Shown piece after piece: positions 43,101-49,100 of a stretch of 64,000 bases of DNA. A program made the translations under genes and the position numbers. Source of the DNA: Lepeophtheirus salmonis (taxonomy: Eukaryota > Arthropoda > Copepoda > Siphonostomatoida > Caligidae); contig NC_052140.2 in NCBI RefSeq assembly GCF_016086655.4, positions 14,570,001 to 14,634,000 of the forward strand, read 5' to 3'. How positions within the stretch are numbered: the first letter of the stretch is position 1; the number at the start of each line of letters is the position of its first letter. The notes under the pieces were generated by a model. The model did not search any database, was not told the DNA's origin, and worked only from the letters and a program-made list of their open reading frames with translations.

Positions 43101-46100
43101 AAGTAGCGGCATAAATAGTTTGCACACCCTGTAGCTTGTTGAGGGGCAACATAAGTCCTTTAATTCCCCTCTTTTAAATTATTATTTCCCTTTCCCCCCT
43201 ATATACCTATATAACAAAAGTATATACTTAATTCAACATCTTTTGACAAAAAAAAAATATTATTATATTTTTATTAATAATCATTTTCAATTTATTTCAT
43301 CATGTTGTAATAATATAAAAAAATTATTTTGTATTTTCTTTCCAAGATTTAAATTGAAATTTCTTAATAGAAAAGCAAAAATAAAACTTTTTGTTCTTTC
43401 GATAATAACAATAAGAATAAAAATGTCTTTATAGTTATGTATAAGAATGATTTAATAGAAGGAGGGAGGGGGGGAATCTACTACTTTTTTTATTCATTAA
43501 AAATTCTTTCAAATTTATTATTTCATTTTTATTTTTACCTGTCCAGGTTTTTTTACCTATATATTCATTCACATACATATTATTCCTCTCCTTTATGTAC
43601 ATATAAGTATATAAATATGTATGAAGCATACATTTGCCCTTGTACAAAGCGCATTTCCCCATATTGGGCCATAAATCTCTTTAACAAAATAAAAACCAAT
43701 TGATTAAAATGTATGAAATAAATGTAATATTAAAAAAAAAAAAAAAATTAGGCATTGATTCGATATTTTGTAATTTAAAAAAAAACATAAACTATGTTGT
43801 TACTGAAAATCCAATATTTTTTGTACCATCATCGGTACCAAAATTAATATTCATACTCTGATACTTTCCAATAATTATTAGATGAAGAATATTACACAAA
43901 TTTATGTAACATAGACGTTAACAGGTCTTTTGTGTGGGGTAGATCAAAAAACCAATGGATTTAAATGTATGAATTAAATACATGTAATATTACAAGAAAT
44001 TTCCATATTATTTAACATTTTTTAATATATTTGAGTATTGTACAGTGTGTTCCGCCAATTGTGAACAAATTTTCCCAGTCTCAACTTTATCAAGGTTCTC
44101 AAAAAGTACAACTAGTTAGACAATAATACTTTATTTATAAAATTCGCTCTCAAATTGGCTACCATAAACCTTCAATATGGTCTCGATCCTAAGCCTGACA
44201 GGTATTCCTACCATATATGTCATCCCTCCCTCTCTCCATGACAGCCAATAGGGCATCTACATTCATATGGGAGGTTGCACTGGGCGTTCCTATTAATGGT
44301 GCTACAGATCCCATAGTCCTGAGGATAGCTATATGGTAAGCCGGAGGCCACATTAACCACTAGTTCCAGACTTCCTCTCAAGGATCTTATTGTCGTTTTT
44401 CAGCTTTTAAATCTTGGTAATGAAACCCTTGCAGTAGAGAACAACGTTGGAAATATGGTACATTTGCCTTCCTGTTTAACAAGCGCTGACACATAATTTA
44501 TTTAGGCCTTTTTATCCTTGGTATGATGAAATTTTTTTGACAAGAATTATTTATTTTTATTTGTCTACAAGTTCATTTAATATTTAGAGAAAAAATCGGC
44601 AAAACATTTTGTAAGTCAATGCAATCTATCGAACGTTTCATTCACAAATCACTACGACAAACTCTATTATTTACTTATCCAAGCAGTCAAATATATTTCT
44701 TTAGACTCAAATATAAATAAAGACATAATTCAATAAGGCCCATTACCTTTGGCAACGTTTTCTATAGAAAAAAGATATTTTTCGACCGTTTTGGATTTCT
44801 ATCCACACAAACGTAGATTGGAAGAATCTGACAACACCGCTGTGAATTGTCATGTGGGTAGTTTAAACGGAAATACATATATATATATTATTATAATAAG
44901 ATTATCATTACATCCAAAAACTCAATGGACGTAATCTTTTTTGAATCGTAATAAAAAGTAGGGTGTCTTTTTGAAAAAAATACCTTGCGTACAGTTTCTA
45001 AATCTCCATTTATTAATTGATAATTATAACATAGGTTCAAATGTCTTATAAAATAAAAACAAATACTAAGAATCAAACTCGAAATATAATTCAATCTTCT
45101 GGAAAACACTTTTTTTAAATCAGTTTTCATTTTGAATATATTAACATATAAAACTTTAAGTATTCAAATAACTATTCTGGATATCAAGCAAATACTGAGT
45201 TTTGGTCCTACTTAGAATGGTTTAAAATGTGTCAAAAAGTAGAAATTTTTAGTAAAAAAAGATGTCAAAAGGACAAAGTTTAATAATTATTCGTATTGGA
45301 AATTAAATTTCCCAATACAAATAACCTCAATGTTCGTCTCATTAAAAAAATTATTCGACTTAAGAAATGAGAAGGTGAGTTTTTTGGTGAGGCAATTTAA
45401 CAATTTTGTCTTAGCCCCATCAAATTTCACTTATCATATATGACACTTGAATTTAGTCATCCTAAATATGGGCAGTTTGACTGTTTTTTGACCTAAAAGC
45501 TTAAATGAAGAAATTGCAAATATATGAATAATGGATCCATTAAACACATGAAATTCGAATTTTATAACCTATTATCTTCATTTCAAAAAAGTGCTAAAAC
45601 CACTTTTTTTTTTTTTAAATTATGAAATTTGATTTTGTAGTTACTATTACTTGAATTTTTTTTTTTTTTTACAAACAGTTTCAAAAGCAGTCTAAAAATC
45701 CCTTTAATGATAAAGAAATTCTCCATTTTTAACCAATCACTCAAAAATATCAATTAAACCAAAATAATCAACATTTTTGGTAAAAGACGTCGACAGGGAT
45801 TCTAATTTCAATTAGACTAAGAAAATTTTGACTATGCATTATCGTTTGGGCGATACAAGGTAAAAATAAGTAAGTAAATAACCAAAAAAAACAGAACTTT
45901 GATTTGGGTTTTTTAAATATTATTTTTTAATTGACTAAGAAGTAGAAAAACCATAATAACTAAACCGCCTCACTCAAATATTATGACCAAAGATCCAGGT
46001 AGACCAATTTTCATACATACGTAGGTTTAAAAATCTACCTCCAGGACTTTTGTGTGATTTAATATCAATTTTTTTATCTTTAGGCTTTGAGTTAAATTTA

Positions 46101-49100
46101 AAATACACAGAAGGGTCAGATTAAAAGCTCCCGTTGAGCAAACTTGCCTTAACACATTACTGCTCATACGTAGATTTTTTTACAAGAAAAATCCCTTACT
46201 TTTAAGGGCTGTAAAATTTCTGTCGCACAAGAAAGATAAATGAACGATTAAAACTAAGATGGTTGGCTTATAAACAAGTCTACAGGTTTTATTTTTTACT
46301 GATATAAGATAAATACTTTATTTCTTTTTTCTAGTCACTTAAATTGGAGAATAAAAAACAATATATCAAACTCAGTTCAGATGCCAAATTTATACACATA
46401 TGTTTGATTTGCAATTATTACACCATAGTTTCAAACATTGCGTAAAGTTGGTTTCCATTTTTCAAAAAGTATTTTTTACCATTAAAAATACAATGTTATT
46501 TAAAAAAAATCAATGTAACTTATGCTTACGTGTTAATTTTTTTTTTTAATTGTTAGCTCAAAAATAATTCAACCCATAACTTTAAAAAATATTATTTTCA
46601 AGATTGAGCTCATGTAAGTAATATATTTAAAATTAATCAAAATCAGGTAACAAATCATATTCTTGGACATTAATGTCTTTTAAAAAAACCACTTACATGG
46701 AAACAAAACCATAGGTTTTACGGCGGTGTTTCTACTTTTGTTGCCCATCAACACAAAAATAAGCTGGAATGAGTTTTCTCAAAATTGAAAGTGAATGTGA
46801 CATTTGTATTTTTCAACATCGTCAATTTCTAACAACAAATTATCATTATTAATCGTTTAAAAAATGCCACTGCATAGTTGATATACAACTAAACAGGGCG
46901 ATTCCGCTATTACGAGCAAACGTCCTCTAAATTCAACTCCAATGTTTGAATTAGTCTGCAAATCTACCATCAGCACGTTCATGGTAGAGTATTACTATAG
47001 TTCTTGGTCAAGGATTCTAACCAAAACAATAAGAAAGTTCAGATTTGGTGAGCCAGTTTCGTAGTATTGTCGTATACTTATAAAATATTATGTATCATAT
47101 TTAATACTTGAGCATTGGAATCCTTGATATGATCATTTATACTACTTTTAGGCTCAAAAGCTTCTATTACAATGTATAGTTAAATGATCAATTATTTTAT
47201 TGTCACGACAATAAATGTGACATAATTATTCTGAGAAGTTGACAAATTCTATTTGAAAGGTTCTATATGGAGGCCAACATACGTTTTTTGAATCAAATAA
47301 AAGCTTTAAACTAAATCCAATATACTTGAACATCTAAACTTGTTCTAGAAATGTAAATAATAAGTTGTTAATTGACTACAATATCTTTATGGAATATTGT
47401 CCTTCGTATGAGTAGTATATGTAGAAGCATATAATTGGATTTTTTTTTTGTTCAAGATTGTTTTTATGTTGACGGTCATTATTATTCTTTTTTAAATTGA
47501 CTAAAAAAATAGGAATTGTAAAAGCCAAGAGAATTAACCTTTTTCATATTAAATATTATTCTCATATGTTTTTGTTGGAGAGTTATCTCATTTAATAATT
47601 GTTCCTCCCTTAATATTAATTTTTTTCCCCTTCTTATGATGATGTCTAATATACTAAAAAAAACCATTAATTTTTTTAATCTTTAATATTTCTAGGAGTA
47701 TATAATATTTACTTTCAACTCCTCTTATTTTCTCTAGTCCTTTCTTATATATATATGTATGTACAACAACATTTAAGATTATTTAATAGGAGTTTAATAT
47801 CCCCTCTTTAATATTAAATTTTTATATTATATATGTAATATTTATTTTTCAATTTGAAAAATAGAAAAAATATTTTTTTTTTCGGTAAATAAGTATATAT
47901 TAGATTATTTTATAATGAGGTTTTATATAAATATATATCTATTTGGGTTGGTTGACTTTTATTTGAGTAACTACAGATATTATTTATCTAGGAAAAACAA
48001 TAGAAATTCATCAACGAGGGCTTTCAAATATTTATCCATCCTTTAAAATGACAGCATGGTTAAATAAGCAGTACATCAACATAAAAACAATCTTGTACAA
48101 AAGTCCAGTAAAGGAGAAACATAATATTGTACTTCATATATTCATACAAGCTTATATTTTATAAAAGTATTTTTAAGCCAATTTCTGGAATATATATATA
48201 TTTCATTGTAGGCTAACGATAGTTTGGAGTCTTTTCTTGACTTAAAAGACTTATATAAGCCCTGATATTGGCCCTGTAAATATAATTTATCTTCTTTTTG
48301 TTTTGTTGAAACGATGAATTTTGGCTATTTTAAGTGCGATTTGCAACCCACACAGTGGCTTAATGAGGATATATTGTTGATGGAAATGGACGATAATTTA
48401 CAAAAAATTATAAATTTAATCCAGAAAAAAAAAAAAAAATATTTTTGTTTGATTTTGTGTGGACGGGCTACGTATATAAAGATTTATTATTTTTCTATAT
48501 AATTCATATATTAGTGCTCTTTGGTATACCAGTACTACAGTGATTCCACTGGGGTACAAATGCATTTAAAATGGTACTTTACTAAATTGATATTGAGCCG
48601 GGTTCATAAATTCTCATTTTGTTTTACAAAAAACTGCCCTTCCAATAACTCTAGACATCAAATTTATTATGTAGAAATTAGTTCCTTATCTATAAAACAG
48701 GTAATGACAATTGTCGTTTATAACTTCAACAAATTTCTGAGCTAACCTGATTTCACCCTTACCCCAAACAAAAATCTTTTGAACATGTGAGTTATTCTTA
48801 GTGGTGATATTCTAAATTTATATTTTTAGTATAAAAAGTTTTATACATTTGATACTAATTTCGGTACCGGAACCGGTCAAAACTATTGGGATTGTGAATG
48901 CATTATTAAGTAAAGTAAAAAATTTAACTCATTGTTAGCTCAGAGTCACAACTAGAAAAGATGTTATTTTGAGATATCAGTCATAAAAGTTTTATAAATA
49001 AAATATTCATTAATCATAATTAATGAATATGTAAAAGTATTGAATATTACGAAAAATTGTGAATGACATGTGACGAGTTTTCAACACAAAAGCAATCCTG

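Noticed and set aside
42700..43152. 150-residue frame as a host gene
   Set aside because: The readable part matches a mariner helix-turn-helix and linker; the frame lacks introns, a catalytic part and a credible N-terminus.
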